Assembly: GCF_900215315.1 (NCBI RefSeq)
Contig: NZ_OBEB01000001.1
Span: 620,001 to 684,000 of the forward strand
Source: Arsukibacterium tuosuense
GTDB taxonomy: Bacteria > Pseudomonadota > Gammaproteobacteria > Enterobacterales > Alteromonadaceae
Direction: 5' to 3'
Length of the DNA stretch: 64,000 nucleotides
Both the position numbers and the translations under genes were made by a program. The first letter of the stretch is position 1; every line of letters begins with the position of its first letter. Shown piece by piece: positions 10,161-19,182 of this stretch. The notes beneath the pieces were generated by a model that was given only the letters and a program-made list of their open reading frames with translations, was not told where the DNA came from and did no database searches.

Positions 10161-10298
10161 GGTTCATCCCCCTGAACTACACTCTTCGTTTTACCGTTAC
10201 TGAACTACAGCTTTACAAATTAACCAAACTTATTGTTTAGCTTTGGGTCTTAGCTACTATACACTTAAGTTATTGTTTTACGCTGTTAAGAGGCAATT

Positions 10299-10967
10299 AT
10301 GGCTATTTTTAATAACACGCAGGTTCGTATTTTCAGCCTTAGCGCTGCGCTGTTACTTGGGCTTAGCGCGTGTTCCAGCACACGTCAGGCCATGGTAGAT
10401 TATGATCGGACTGTTAATTTTCAACAGTATCAGACTTATGGCTTCTATCAGCCCAGCCCGGAAGAGCGCGCTGCAACTGAGCAAGCCGCTTCGGCTGAAC
10501 CGCTGGCAGAACAGGCAAAAACTGAAGATGCTGAAACTAAAGCCTATACCACCTTATTAGACCAGCATTTTAAAAGTGCTATTAATACCGAGATGGCCGC
10601 GCTGGGTTATCAGTACAGTGAGCAAAATCCACAGCTGTTAGTTAATTATATGACCAACGTGGAAACCCGCAGTGATGTGCGCAGCTCACCGTTTTCAATT
10701 AATGCCGGTTACGGCTATTACGGCAGAAGCAGCAGTTTTATGTTTGGTATTCCGCTATTTGGCAATCAATTAGAAAAAACCGAGTATAAAGTAGGTACAG
10801 TGACAATTGATGTTATTGATGCCAGTGAACAACGGCTGGTATGGCAAGGCCTGATTGACGGCCGGCTGACGAAAAAAGCCATGGCAAACCCACAGCAAGC
10901 GATTAACGAGACAGTGCAGCTGATTTATCAGAGTTATCCGACCCGGTTAACCGAAGAAAAAAACTAA
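10299..10967 (+). CDS. DUF4136-type lipoprotein
   Basis: This 222-residue protein has a lipoprotein signal (LLGLSA-C, Cys at about residue 26, followed by SST). The N-terminal DRTVNFQQYQTYGFYQP segment matches the DUF4136 pattern of small envelope lipoproteins ('D...F..Y.TY.W'). The C-terminal half (VGTVTIDVIDASEQRLVWQGLIDG) also fits that family. An Ala/Glu-rich low-complexity stretch occupies residues 45-80, and a Gly/Tyr/Ser-rich patch (NAGYGYYGRSSSF) lies near residue 140. The function of the family is not known. It stands alone. Confidence 0.8.
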   Translation: MAIFNNTQVRIFSLSAALLLGLSACSSTRQAMVDYDRTVNFQQYQTYGFYQPSPEERAATEQAASAEPLAEQAKTEDAETKAYTTLLDQHFKSAINTEMAALGYQYSEQNPQLLVNYMTNVETRSDVRSSPFSINAGYGYYGRSSSFMFGIPLFGNQLEKTEYKVGTVTIDVIDASEQRLVWQGLIDGRLTKKAMANPQQAINETVQLIYQSYPTRLTEEKN

Positions 10968-10983
10968 ATCAGTAAGATGGCAG

Positions 10984-11007
10984 AAAAAACCGGGAGCCGA
11001 AGCTCCC
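10984..11007 (-). terminator. Minus-strand intrinsic terminator with UUCG loop, no minus-strand gene
   Basis: Read on the minus strand, GGGAGC-TTCG-GCTCCC is followed by GG and six T: a textbook intrinsic terminator with an extra-stable UUCG tetraloop. On the plus strand it has no T-run. No protein gene ends here on the minus strand, so it either blocks antisense transcription into the lipoprotein gene or ends a short RNA. Confidence 0.6.
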
Positions 11008-11071
11008 ATCACTAACCGAGTGAAAATATCCAGGAAGGAAGGTGTAACAGGGCTAAGTCTGACAGCTATTA

Positions 11072-11896
11072 ATGGCAGTATTATTACAAAATGCCCTGAG
11101 TGCTGCTTTTTATTATCTGAGTACGCTAATATTGCGTTTTGCAGATAACAGTAAGCAGACCCTGTTGAATAGCAGACCACAAACTAAACATCGCCTGGCA
11201 AAATGGATTGCCCAAAACGGCCACTGTTCACGCCGCGCCGCTGAGCGGTTAATAACTGCCGGCCGGGTGAATGTAAATGGTATAGCCGCCAGGCATACTG
11301 ACCTGATAGACGATTCTGATCGCATCTTAATAGACGATATCCCCCTTCTCGCGCCACCACCGCTTAGTTACATGTTGTACCATAAACCTGTCGGCATCGA
11401 TTGTAATAACCGGCCAGATGACCCGGCCAGTTTGCATCAGCTGTTAAAAACCCTTCCGCTGCGCCTGTTTGCAGTAGGCCGGCTCGATAAAGACTCCAGT
11501 GGTATGTTGTTACTTAGCAACGACGGCGCGCTGTGTCAGCGGTTAATGCACCCCGATTATCAGCACAGCAAAACCTACCAGGTTGACACAGACAAACCGT
11601 TAACTGCAGATTTCATCGGCCAGATGGCCGCGGGCGTCAGCTGGCAGCTTGGCACCAACCACTACCAGTCGCGGCCCTGTCAGGTGAGCGCCACTGGTAC
11701 CAGCCAATTTAAAATTATTCTGACCCAGGGCCTGCACCGGCAAATTCGCTATATGTGTAAAGCGCTGGGTTACCGGGTTACCGCGTTAAAACGCACCGCC
11801 ATCGGCGACCTGCCACTAGGGGAGCTGGCGGTTGGGCAGTACCGGGAATTAACAGCTGCCGAAATAACTGACCTGCAAAACATCAATGAAAATTGA
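11072..11896 (+). CDS. rRNA pseudouridine synthase, RsuA/RluB/E/F family (RluF-like)
   Basis: An S4 RNA-binding domain (LAKWIAQNGHCSRRAAERLITAGRVNVNG) lies at about residues 42-75. The catalytic domain has the family motif VGRLDKDSSGMLLLSNDG, whose Asp is the nucleophile, and a C-terminal GLHRQIRYMCKALGYRVTALKRTAIG block typical of RluF. It would convert a uridine in 23S rRNA to pseudouridine. The first ~40 residues of the longest frame are not family-like, and the ATG at 11072 has a weak ribosome binding site. A TTG at 11165, close to the S4 domain, is a plausible alternative start. A separate RluB-type paralogue lies at 38.8-39.8 kb. Confidence 0.88.
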   Translation: MAVLLQNALSAAFYYLSTLILRFADNSKQTLLNSRPQTKHRLAKWIAQNGHCSRRAAERLITAGRVNVNGIAARHTDLIDDSDRILIDDIPLLAPPPLSYMLYHKPVGIDCNNRPDDPASLHQLLKTLPLRLFAVGRLDKDSSGMLLLSNDGALCQRLMHPDYQHSKTYQVDTDKPLTADFIGQMAAGVSWQLGTNHYQSRPCQVSATGTSQFKIILTQGLHRQIRYMCKALGYRVTALKRTAIGDLPLGELAVGQYRELTAAEITDLQNINEN

Positions 11897-11986
11897 TCCT
11901 CATCAATCTGTATTTGCCAGAATGGACTAGGCTGATTATTAAATGACCAATAAAAACTGGTCTTAGCCACCCGCATGGAGAAAACA

Positions 11987-12436
11987 ATGAAAGTCATACT
12001 GATATTGTTAACAGCCCTCGCACTAATTGCCTGCTCAGAAGGCCCGGAGTCACCCAGAGGTTTTAGCTTGCCAGAGGGTAATGTTGAAGCCGGAAAAGCG
12101 GTATTTATTTCTTATCAATGTCTATCCTGTCATACCCTGCAGGGAGTAGCTGACAGCAATGCTGAGCAACATTTACCAAAAAAAGTACCATTGGGCGGCG
12201 ATGTCACTAAGATCAAAACTTATGGTGAGCTTGTTAGCTCAATCATTAACCCTTCGCATAAGATCGCTCCGGGCTTCAAACGTGAAGGTTACATTGATGA
12301 CGACGGTCAGTCTTTAATGCGCAATTATAATGATGTCATGACAGTGAATGAATTGGTTGATTTAGTTGCTTTTCTGCAACCTCAATACAATCTGAAGCCG
12401 TTTAACCGTACCAATTATCCGAAGTACTTCCCCTGA
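11987..12436 (+). CDS. Monohaem c-type cytochrome lipoprotein
   Basis: The start at 11987 has GGAG six bases upstream; an in-frame ATG 12 bases earlier lacks one. The 149-residue product has a lipobox (ALIA-C16) and one haem c site, C45-L-S-C48-H49. A methionine in the SLMRNYNDVM segment near residue 110-120 is a candidate distal ligand, followed by a MTVNELVDLVAFLQ helix typical of class I cytochromes c. It would be a membrane-anchored periplasmic electron carrier. No oxidase or dehydrogenase gene is adjacent, so its partner is unknown. Confidence 0.85.
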   Translation: MKVILILLTALALIACSEGPESPRGFSLPEGNVEAGKAVFISYQCLSCHTLQGVADSNAEQHLPKKVPLGGDVTKIKTYGELVSSIINPSHKIAPGFKREGYIDDDGQSLMRNYNDVMTVNELVDLVAFLQPQYNLKPFNRTNYPKYFP

Positions 12437-12482
12437 TAAAAACTCTAATTTTCTGCTGAAGAGCCCTAAACCTGAATAAACA

Positions 12483-12500
12483 AGGCCGCTTACGCGGCCT
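12483..12500 (-). terminator. Hairpin between the cytochrome and DUF4097 genes
   Basis: AGGCCGC pairs with GCGGCCT around a four-base loop. On the minus strand it is followed by TTGTTTATT, a loose T-rich tail, so it probably ends the sigma/DUF4097 operon. It may work in both directions for the convergent genes. Confidence 0.5.
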
Positions 12501-12545
12501 GGTGATTTGACATGGCAAGCCACCCGCAGCTGCCCGTAATGTTGA

Positions 12546-13520
12546 TTACAACTTCTCCAGCTTAATATCACCGCTGACGGTGGTGAGTTCCACACTGCCA
12601 TCGCCATTGCCCAGGGTAAACTGCAGGCTGCGGGCCGGGCCATACTTTGCTTTAGTAGCTTTGTCACTGCTCAGTTTATTGTCAATGCTGCCACCCGCTG
12701 ATGCCCGTAAGTCAATGCGGGCACTGGTGTTGCTTTCCAACTTCAATTCAATATCGCCGCTGACGCTGCTACCGCTGACTCTTGGGCTGGCAACACCGCG
12801 CAGTTTAGCTTCAATTTCACCATTTACCGTACTGAGCTTAAGTTGCTTAGTGCCATCAAGTTCCAGTTTCGCATCACCATTAACTGTGCTGATACTGACT
12901 TCTTCTGCACTGCTCTGGCCGTTAATTTTGCCGTTAACCACTTCGTAGCGCAGCCGGCCACTGGAGCCTTTATCTTCGATTTCACCATTGACTGAATTAA
13001 GCTCAATCTGGCCACGAGCGCCGTTAACCTTTATTTCGCCGTTAACGGTACGCAGCTTAACACTGGTGCGTAAGTCATCAGCACTAATCTTGCCATTGAC
13101 GGTACTGATCTCACTACTGCCATGAATACCGGTTACCTCAACATTACCATTAACGCCTTTGAACTCAACGCTACTACCGACCGGCACTTCGAAACTGAGC
13201 TCCGCCATATTGTCTTTATCTTTAGTGCTGTAATTTACCTGGCGTGGCATGGTCATTTCAAAGCGGCTGAAGCCGTCTTTGGTGTCCAGCACATAGCCGG
13301 TGGCTTTACCATCCAGTTTGCCATTTACAGTAAACTTACTGGCCGGCACGGCCTTAATGCTAATTTCGCCGCTCATCACTTCAATATATATTTTTTCATT
13401 GGCGCTGACATTATGGCTTTCGTTTACCACCTCTCTTGAGTCCGCCCACGCCAGCAAACTCATACAAAGCAATACACTGCTGAAAAAAGCGCTTAGCCCG
13501 AACCGGGTAACTTTTTGCAT
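12546..13520 (-). CDS. DUF4097 family beta-repeat protein, exported
   Basis: This 324-residue protein has a signal peptide ending near LLAWA-D (residues 22-28). The mature chain is a run of short repeats centred on a V-N-G triplet (for example STVNGKI, RTVNGEI, NSVNGEI, STVNGDA), eight or more copies at about 18-20-residue spacing, then a variant SVSGDIELKLE unit. This is the pattern of DUF4097 parallel beta-helix proteins; the family function is unknown. GGAGAATAGT before the ATG gives a good ribosome binding site. It is the last gene of an operon behind an ECF sigma factor and a probable anti-sigma protein, suggesting an envelope role controlled by that pair. Confidence 0.85.
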   Translation of the reverse strand: MQKVTRFGLSAFFSSVLLCMSLLAWADSREVVNESHNVSANEKIYIEVMSGEISIKAVPASKFTVNGKLDGKATGYVLDTKDGFSRFEMTMPRQVNYSTKDKDNMAELSFEVPVGSSVEFKGVNGNVEVTGIHGSSEISTVNGKISADDLRTSVKLRTVNGEIKVNGARGQIELNSVNGEIEDKGSSGRLRYEVVNGKINGQSSAEEVSISTVNGDAKLELDGTKQLKLSTVNGEIEAKLRGVASPRVSGSSVSGDIELKLESNTSARIDLRASAGGSIDNKLSSDKATKAKYGPARSLQFTLGNGDGSVELTTVSGDIKLEKL

Positions 13521-13538
13521 ACTATTCTCCTTAACTTT

Positions 13539-14045
13539 CTAACTATTTATTTGGGGTTGTTGCAAGGTGGCGCGTTCGATATACGCCAGTTGCTGTTGGT
13601 ATAACTGTTGCAACTGCGCTAACAGCTGCGGTTCATCCGGATAAAGTTGCAGGGCCCGGCGCACCTGAGCGATGGCCTGATCCCAGACTGATAATTGCTG
13701 CTGCCAGTTGTCGAAACCTTCTGCAATGGCAGTTACCTGTGCCAGCTGCCGGGATTTTTGCTGCTCGAATACCTGCAGTAACATCAGCTCTGCTGAAGGC
13801 ATGGCAGCAGAGCGCTGTGCCGGTAGCGGCAACACAACCAGTTGCCAGGCAACCAGCGCCACTAATACCAGCGCGGCAGCACTGGCCAGGCTCAGTAAAC
13901 CTGGCCTGTTGGCCGCTGCACTCGCTGCCGTTGCCGGCTTGTCTAACGTGTCCAGCCGGGCTGTTATATCCGGCCATAAATCACGTTCTGGCTGAATATT
14001 GCGCTCAAGCTGCTGCAGCGCTAATTCAAGTTGCTGTTCATTCAT
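13539..14045 (-). CDS. Probable anti-sigma factor-like membrane protein
   Basis: This 168-residue protein has a Gln/Glu-rich N-terminal cytoplasmic part (about 1-45, including RDLWPDITARLD), one transmembrane helix at about 50-72 and a Gln-rich periplasmic part. The RDLWPDI(T/L)xRL segment and the single helix are common in small proteins paired with ECF sigma factors, and the gene overlaps the sigma gene by 8 bases. I see no zinc-binding HxxxCxxC motif. The anti-sigma role is inferred from position and topology, not from a strong domain match. Confidence 0.6.
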   Translation of the reverse strand: MNEQQLELALQQLERNIQPERDLWPDITARLDTLDKPATAASAAANRPGLLSLASAAALVLVALVAWQLVVLPLPAQRSAAMPSAELMLLQVFEQQKSRQLAQVTAIAEGFDNWQQQLSVWDQAIAQVRRALQLYPDEPQLLAQLQQLYQQQLAYIERATLQQPQINS

Positions 14046-14583
14046 CGGCTAACCACTCCTGAAGCAATTGTCTGGCCCGGTGGTACTGGGCTTTAGAACT
14101 GCCCTCGGCAATATTTAATAAATCGGCAATTTCCTGATGCTGGTAGCCCTCCAGCGCAAACAACACAAATACCGCCCGGGCCTGCGCGGGTAAGCGTAAA
14201 ATGGCCTGCTCCAACACTGCCATCTCGCCGCTGCAGGCGACAGTTTGCGCTGTCTGCCCGACCTGCTGCTCCTGCTCAGCCCATTGTTGCTCATTGCGGT
14301 CGGTCAGCCGCAGATATTTTTGCTGGCGCCAGTGATCAATAGCTGTGCGGGTAGCCACACTATGCAACCAGGTGGCAAAACTGCTGTCACCACGAAAAGC
14401 AGGCAATTGCTGCCATACCTTTATAAACACCTCCTGGCTGGCATCTTCAGCCTGTTGCTTATTGGCTAGTAAGCGCCAGCAAATAGCATACACCCGGCCG
14501 ATATACTGCTGATAAAGCTGGTAAAACGCTTGCTTGTCGCCTTGTTTTGCGGCTGCAATTACCTGCGCCAGCTCCATTGCCAT
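14038..14583 (-). CDS. ECF-type RNA polymerase sigma factor (sigma-70 family)
   Basis: The product has region 2 (FYQLYQQYIGRVYAICWRLL, then QQAEDASQEVFIKVWQQLPAF and SSFATWLHSVATRTAIDHWR) and region 4 (LPAQARAVFVLFALEGYQHQEIADLLNIAEGSSKAQYHRARQLL), so it is a complete group 4 sigma of about 181 residues. The longest frame opens at a TTG at 14613. I prefer the ATG at 14583, which has AAAGG upstream; an ATG at 14577 is also possible. It heads an operon with the anti-sigma-like and DUF4097 genes and probably controls an envelope response. Its promoter motif was not identified. Confidence 0.92.
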   Translation of the reverse strand: MAMELAQVIAAAKQGDKQAFYQLYQQYIGRVYAICWRLLANKQQAEDASQEVFIKVWQQLPAFRGDSSFATWLHSVATRTAIDHWRQQKYLRLTDRNEQQWAEQEQQVGQTAQTVACSGEMAVLEQAILRLPAQARAVFVLFALEGYQHQEIADLLNIAEGSSKAQYHRARQLLQEWLADE

Positions 14584-14686
14584 AACTGCCTTTTGTCTGG
14601 GTTTAATATTCAATTTTTATCAGTATTAGCAGATTAGTCGTAAGCCTGGCGGGAAAGGTTTAAATACCACAGTTATTATTTTGAAA

Positions 14687-15931
14687 TTAACGGCTACTGT
14701 GGCGCCACAACCACCATGCCAGACTTAAGGTAAGGCTATACATCAGCAGGGAAGCCAGTACCACACCTGACCAGCCGGACCATTGCCAGAACGGTTGCAG
14801 ATAAATACTGCCAATACTGGCGCCGACATAATAAAACACCAGGTACAGCGCACTGGCACTGGCTTTAGCGCGCTTAGCATGTTGGTTTACCCAACTGCTG
14901 GCCAGTGAGTGACACAGAAAAAAGCCAAAAGCGCTGATAAAAAAGCCACTGACAATAACTGGTAGCTGGCTATGCAGGGTGACCAGGCTGCCAAACATCA
15001 TCAGCACGATACCCAGGGCCATCGCCAGTGGTGCTGACATGCGCCGGGCAATTTTTGCAGATAACACTGAACCGACCGTACCGCTGAAATAGGTGATAAA
15101 TAATAACCCCAGCATACTGCTGCTAAGCAGGTATGGCGGCGCGGCCAGCACAAAACTGATATAGGTGTACTGATTTAAAAATACCAGAAAATTCAGGCCG
15201 CCAATCAGGTAGGTCAACAATAGCAGCGGCTGGCGCAGGTGATAGCCATGATTACTCAGCGCTTGCCGGAGCCGGAACGGCTGGCGGGTAAAATGCGTAG
15301 ATTGCGGCAGATAACGCCAGATAAAGTAGCAACTGAGCGCACTTAACAGAGCCATTGGCCAGAACACCCATTGCCAGTGGCCCAGATCAGCCAGGCCCCC
15401 GGCCAGCAAACGGCCACCGATACCGCCCAGTGAATTGGCACTGATGTAATACCCGACGGCCGTGACCAATGCTGGCGTGGAATACTCTTCGCCCATCCAG
15501 GCAATGGCGATAGCCGGCAGGCCACCCAGGCAAATACCCTGCACCGCCCGCCAGCATAACAGGGCGCCGAAGCTTTCAACCTGGGTCAGCGCCAGGGTGC
15601 TGACAGTCATACCCAGCAAGGTCAGCAATAACAGCGATTTACGGCCCCAGGCATCAGATAACGAGGCGTAAACCAATAAGGATAAGCCCAGCCCCAGGGT
15701 AGCAATGGTATAACTAAGGCTGGCTTGCAGCGGGCTTAACTGAAAATCCCGGCTAAGCTGCGGCAGCAGGGGTTGCAGTAAATGCAAATTGGCAAATACC
15801 ACTATGGCTGCCAGACACAGCGCAAAACAACTACGATAAAACGCGGCCGATTTATACTCAATCACAATGCGGGGTCCGCTTTTAGCAAAGCCACAGTATA
15901 CTGGCTTTAGATAGCGCTGACGAGCTGGCAT
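14687..15931 (-). CDS. Major facilitator superfamily transporter, YnfM-like
   Basis: This 414-residue protein has 12 predicted helices. The N-terminal half reads FANLHLLQPLLPQLSRDFQLSPLQASLSYT, and loop 2-3 carries the MFS signature SDAWGRKSLL. The family order resembles the E. coli YnfM/arabinose-efflux group. Substrate is unknown. The first ~25 residues before the first helix are not conserved-looking and the ATG at 15931 has a weak ribosome binding site, so a GTG further in is possible. It is divergent from a MATE exporter gene with a very short shared promoter region. Confidence 0.85.
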   Translation of the reverse strand: MPARQRYLKPVYCGFAKSGPRIVIEYKSAAFYRSCFALCLAAIVVFANLHLLQPLLPQLSRDFQLSPLQASLSYTIATLGLGLSLLVYASLSDAWGRKSLLLLTLLGMTVSTLALTQVESFGALLCWRAVQGICLGGLPAIAIAWMGEEYSTPALVTAVGYYISANSLGGIGGRLLAGGLADLGHWQWVFWPMALLSALSCYFIWRYLPQSTHFTRQPFRLRQALSNHGYHLRQPLLLLTYLIGGLNFLVFLNQYTYISFVLAAPPYLLSSSMLGLLFITYFSGTVGSVLSAKIARRMSAPLAMALGIVLMMFGSLVTLHSQLPVIVSGFFISAFGFFLCHSLASSWVNQHAKRAKASASALYLVFYYVGASIGSIYLQPFWQWSGWSGVVLASLLMYSLTLSLAWWLWRHSSR

Positions 15932-16006
15932 CAGGGCAACTTACCCGGTGGCATCACGCCATAAGCCGTGTATCATAGCCTTGGTTTAACTAAGAAAGGC
16001 CCCGGC

Positions 16007-17347
16007 TTGCTATCATTATTTTTAAATGCCCCACTACAAAAAAAAGTGGCCGCTATTGCCCTGCCGATGGTGTTATCGAATTTGTCAGTACCATTACTGG
16101 CGCTGGTCGATACCGCAGTCAGTGGTCATTTAGCGCATGCCTGGTATCTGGGTGGGGTGGCGCTAGGTTCCAGTTTAATCAGCCTGCTGTTTTTTCTGCT
16201 GGGCTTTTTACGGATGAGCACCACCGGCCTGACCGCTCAGGCTTATGGTGCCAACGATAGCGCAGGCCAGTTACAGTGTTTAAGCCAGAGCCTGTTAGTA
16301 GCGCTGTTACTGGCTGCACTGTTGTTACTGTTGCAATGGCCACTGGCCCAGCTGGCTTTTAGCTTTAGTGACGCCAGTAGCCAGGTAAACCAGCAAGCGC
16401 AGCTGTACTTTGGCATCCGGATCTGGAGCGCACCGGCAACCTTAATCAATCTGGTATTAATGGGCTGGTTTTTAGGCCGGCAAAATGCCCGTTACCCGAT
16501 GTGGATGTTAATTGTCACCAACCTTTTAAATATCATCCTCGACTTAGTGTTTGTATTGGGTTTTGGCTGGCAGGTTGCCGGCATTGCCGCCGCATCAGTG
16601 GTCGCAGATTACGGCGGCCTGCTGCTCGGTGGCTATTTGCTGCTACGCCGCCTGCCAACGCAGGATTTACTGGCAGCTATGCTAAACCAGCTTAGTAAGC
16701 TGGCTGGGCTCAAGCGATTATTTGCGCTAAACCGTGATATTTTTCTGCGCAGTTTATGCCTGCAAAGCGTTTTTGTGTTTATCGCCTTTCAGGGTGCCGC
16801 CTATGGCGATAATACCGTTGCGGCTAACGCCGTATTGCTGAGTTTTTTAATGCTGGTGTCCTATGCTATGGACGGTCTGGCCTATGCAGCAGAGAGTCTG
16901 GTAGGAAAAGCCATAGGGGCGCGCGATAGTCGCCTGCTCGGCAATACCCTCGGTTTACTGGCGCTGTGGTGCTTGCTGCTGGCTATTATATTTAGTGCAG
17001 GTTACGGCTTATTCGGTAATAATTTTGTCGGCTTGCTTACGTCACTGCCTGAAGTGCAGCAGCATGCAGCACTTTATCTGGGCTGGATGATTTTACTGCC
17101 GTTATTGGCCTGCTGGGCTTATTTTCTGGACGGGGTATTTATTGGCGCTACCCAGGGTAAAACCCTGCGCAACAGTATGGTCATCGCCCTGTTGAGTTTT
17201 GCCGGCAGTTTTTACCTGCTGCAACACTGGCAAAACCATGCTCTTTGGGCAGCATTATCCGTCTTTATGCTACTGCGCAGCACAAGTTTAGCGGTCATTT
17301 TAAGGCTTCAGTGGCACCGTGGAACGCTGGTTAACACCGAAAAGTAA
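16007..17347 (+). CDS. MATE family efflux transporter, DinF-like
   Basis: The core begins AAIALPMVLSNLSVPLLALVDTAVSGHL, the standard first helix of the DinF branch of MATE proteins, and continues with about 12 helices (446 residues). MATE proteins export cationic drugs or metabolites using Na+ or H+. I chose the TTG at 16007 because AAAGG lies 8 bases upstream and it gives an N-terminus of DinF length. An in-frame GTG at 15968 would add 13 residues but lacks a ribosome binding site and overlaps the likely promoter region. A strong hairpin follows directly. Confidence 0.87.
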   Translation: MLSLFLNAPLQKKVAAIALPMVLSNLSVPLLALVDTAVSGHLAHAWYLGGVALGSSLISLLFFLLGFLRMSTTGLTAQAYGANDSAGQLQCLSQSLLVALLLAALLLLLQWPLAQLAFSFSDASSQVNQQAQLYFGIRIWSAPATLINLVLMGWFLGRQNARYPMWMLIVTNLLNIILDLVFVLGFGWQVAGIAAASVVADYGGLLLGGYLLLRRLPTQDLLAAMLNQLSKLAGLKRLFALNRDIFLRSLCLQSVFVFIAFQGAAYGDNTVAANAVLLSFLMLVSYAMDGLAYAAESLVGKAIGARDSRLLGNTLGLLALWCLLLAIIFSAGYGLFGNNFVGLLTSLPEVQQHAALYLGWMILLPLLACWAYFLDGVFIGATQGKTLRNSMVIALLSFAGSFYLLQHWQNHALWAALSVFMLLRSTSLAVILRLQWHRGTLVNTEK

Positions 17348-17348
17348 G

Positions 17349-17376
17349 GGGGCGCATTAATAATGCGCCCCCTTTG
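17349..17376. terminator. Strong bidirectional terminator between convergent MATE and POT genes
   Basis: GGGGGCGCATT pairs with AATGCGCCCCC around a three-base loop, followed by TTTG on the plus strand. It starts two bases after the MATE stop codon and lies about 25 bases beyond the POT stop on the other strand. Confidence 0.8.
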
Positions 17377-17399
17377 TTACCCTTAGCTGACTGCCAGGG

Positions 17400-18956
17400 T
17401 TAATTTACGCCGTGCATCCGTTTTTTCAGCCAGGGGCTGAGCAACAACATAAACACCCCAATAGCAATACCAACATACATCAGGAAGCTGAATAGCTCAG
17501 TATAGCCTGCCAGCGCCGCCCCGACATCAGCCACTTCACCACTCGGCGTATCAATGGCCGCCAGTTTTGCCAGCTGGGTCGCCAGCAATTCTGAGTAGGC
17601 CGTTGCCAGGAACCAGGCTCCCATCATGACACCGACCACCTTGTGCACTGCCAGCTTAGTCACCGCCGACAAACCAACGGGCGATAAACATAATTCGCCC
17701 ATGGTATGCAGCATATACGCCAGCACCATCCAGCCGGCACCGACCAGCCCGGCTTCGTTTGGAAATTGGGCACCCAGAACCAGTGCGCCAAAGCCTAAAC
17801 CTGCCTGCATAATGCCCAGAGCAAATTTAACCGGCGTGCTGGGTTCCAGATTACGTTTACCAAGAGCGATCCACAACCAGGCAAACAGAGGGGCTAAAGT
17901 AATAATAAACAATGGGTTTAAGGCGCCATACTGGCCGGCCGTGGTTTCAAAACCAAATACATTACGGTCCATTACCCGGTCAGCGTAAAGGGTCATCGAC
18001 GATGCAGACTGTTCAAACAAGGCCCAGAACACCACGGTTGAAAACGTCAGCACTATCAGCACCAGCATCCGGTCGCGTTCTACTTTGGTGCATTCTTTAA
18101 CCATAAACCAGATGATGCCGGCCAGTACAATAAAGGACAGACCCAGCAAAACACTGTGCACCACAGGATTGTATTGAACCAGTTGCCACACTACAAAAAG
18201 TGCAGGCAGGGTCGCCAGATAAATCAGCCACTCCCGGTCAAGAAAGGCAAAAACCTTTTCTTTTAACATCACCGGGTCATTAGGTTCGGCATAACCGTAC
18301 AGGTATTTCTGACCCGCTAAAAATACGATTAGGCCCAGTACCATGCCAATGCCTGCCAGGCCGAAACCCCAGCCCCAGCCGTAAACTTCACCAATGTAGG
18401 TGACCAGCAAAGTAGCGATAAAAGAGCCGGTATTAATGCCCATATAAAAAATAGTAAAACCAGAATCACGCCGGGCATCACCCTGGCCATAAAGCTGACC
18501 AACGATAGTCGAGATATTAGGTTTTAAAAACCCCACACCCATAATGATCAGTGCCAGCGAAAAGTAAAACACCTGAATAGCACCAGTATCCTGCACCACC
18601 ACACCATCTTCTATGTAGGCCTGAAAGCCTTCATAGGCTAACCCCAGATGACCAAGGCATAACAAAATGGCCCCAAAGGTGACCGCTTTGCGCATCCCCA
18701 GATAACGGTCAGCAAGCATACCGCCAATAACCGGCATGGCGTAAACTAAGCCAGCATAGCTACCCAGTACATCCAGACCACCTGCGTCGCTGAATAAGTG
18801 ATACTTGGTTAAATACAACAACAGCAAATATTTCATGCCGTAGAACGAAAAGCGCTCCCACATTTCAGTGAGAAAGCACACGTAAAGCCCGACCGGATGG
18901 CCGAGAAACTGTGGCTGATTGGCTGGCGCCAGAGCGTCAGAGCTATTTACAGTCAT
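17400..18956 (-). CDS. POT/PTR2 family proton-dependent oligopeptide transporter
   Basis: About 518 residues with the family signatures: GHPVGLYVCFLTEMWERFSFYGMKYLL (ExxER-type motif in helix 1), GGMLADRYLGMRKAV after helix 2, and FTIFYMGINTGSFIA (the PTR2 motif). It imports di- and tripeptides with protons. The open frame extends 48 codons upstream, but the ATG at 18956 has GGGGAA seven bases before it and matches where family proteins begin, so I use it. Single gene, convergent with the MATE transporter. Confidence 0.93.
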   Translation of the reverse strand: MTVNSSDALAPANQPQFLGHPVGLYVCFLTEMWERFSFYGMKYLLLLYLTKYHLFSDAGGLDVLGSYAGLVYAMPVIGGMLADRYLGMRKAVTFGAILLCLGHLGLAYEGFQAYIEDGVVVQDTGAIQVFYFSLALIIMGVGFLKPNISTIVGQLYGQGDARRDSGFTIFYMGINTGSFIATLLVTYIGEVYGWGWGFGLAGIGMVLGLIVFLAGQKYLYGYAEPNDPVMLKEKVFAFLDREWLIYLATLPALFVVWQLVQYNPVVHSVLLGLSFIVLAGIIWFMVKECTKVERDRMLVLIVLTFSTVVFWALFEQSASSMTLYADRVMDRNVFGFETTAGQYGALNPLFIITLAPLFAWLWIALGKRNLEPSTPVKFALGIMQAGLGFGALVLGAQFPNEAGLVGAGWMVLAYMLHTMGELCLSPVGLSAVTKLAVHKVVGVMMGAWFLATAYSELLATQLAKLAAIDTPSGEVADVGAALAGYTELFSFLMYVGIAIGVFMLLLSPWLKKRMHGVN

Positions 18957-19182
18957 GGATTCCCCAGTATTATTAGAATTATCTGCTTCACGCTGAATTC
19001 CGGCAAAGCTCACCGGATTATGCAGATGTCCGCAGTCGATGTCATTAGCCTGATGACGATTAGCAATTAAAAAGTTCAAATAACAGTAAAGTTTCAGCAA
19101 GCCTGGCCGATAACCTCGTTACGCTATAGTTTAATTAACCGTCGGTACTGAAAACCGGCTTATGTGACAAGAGGTCATCATT

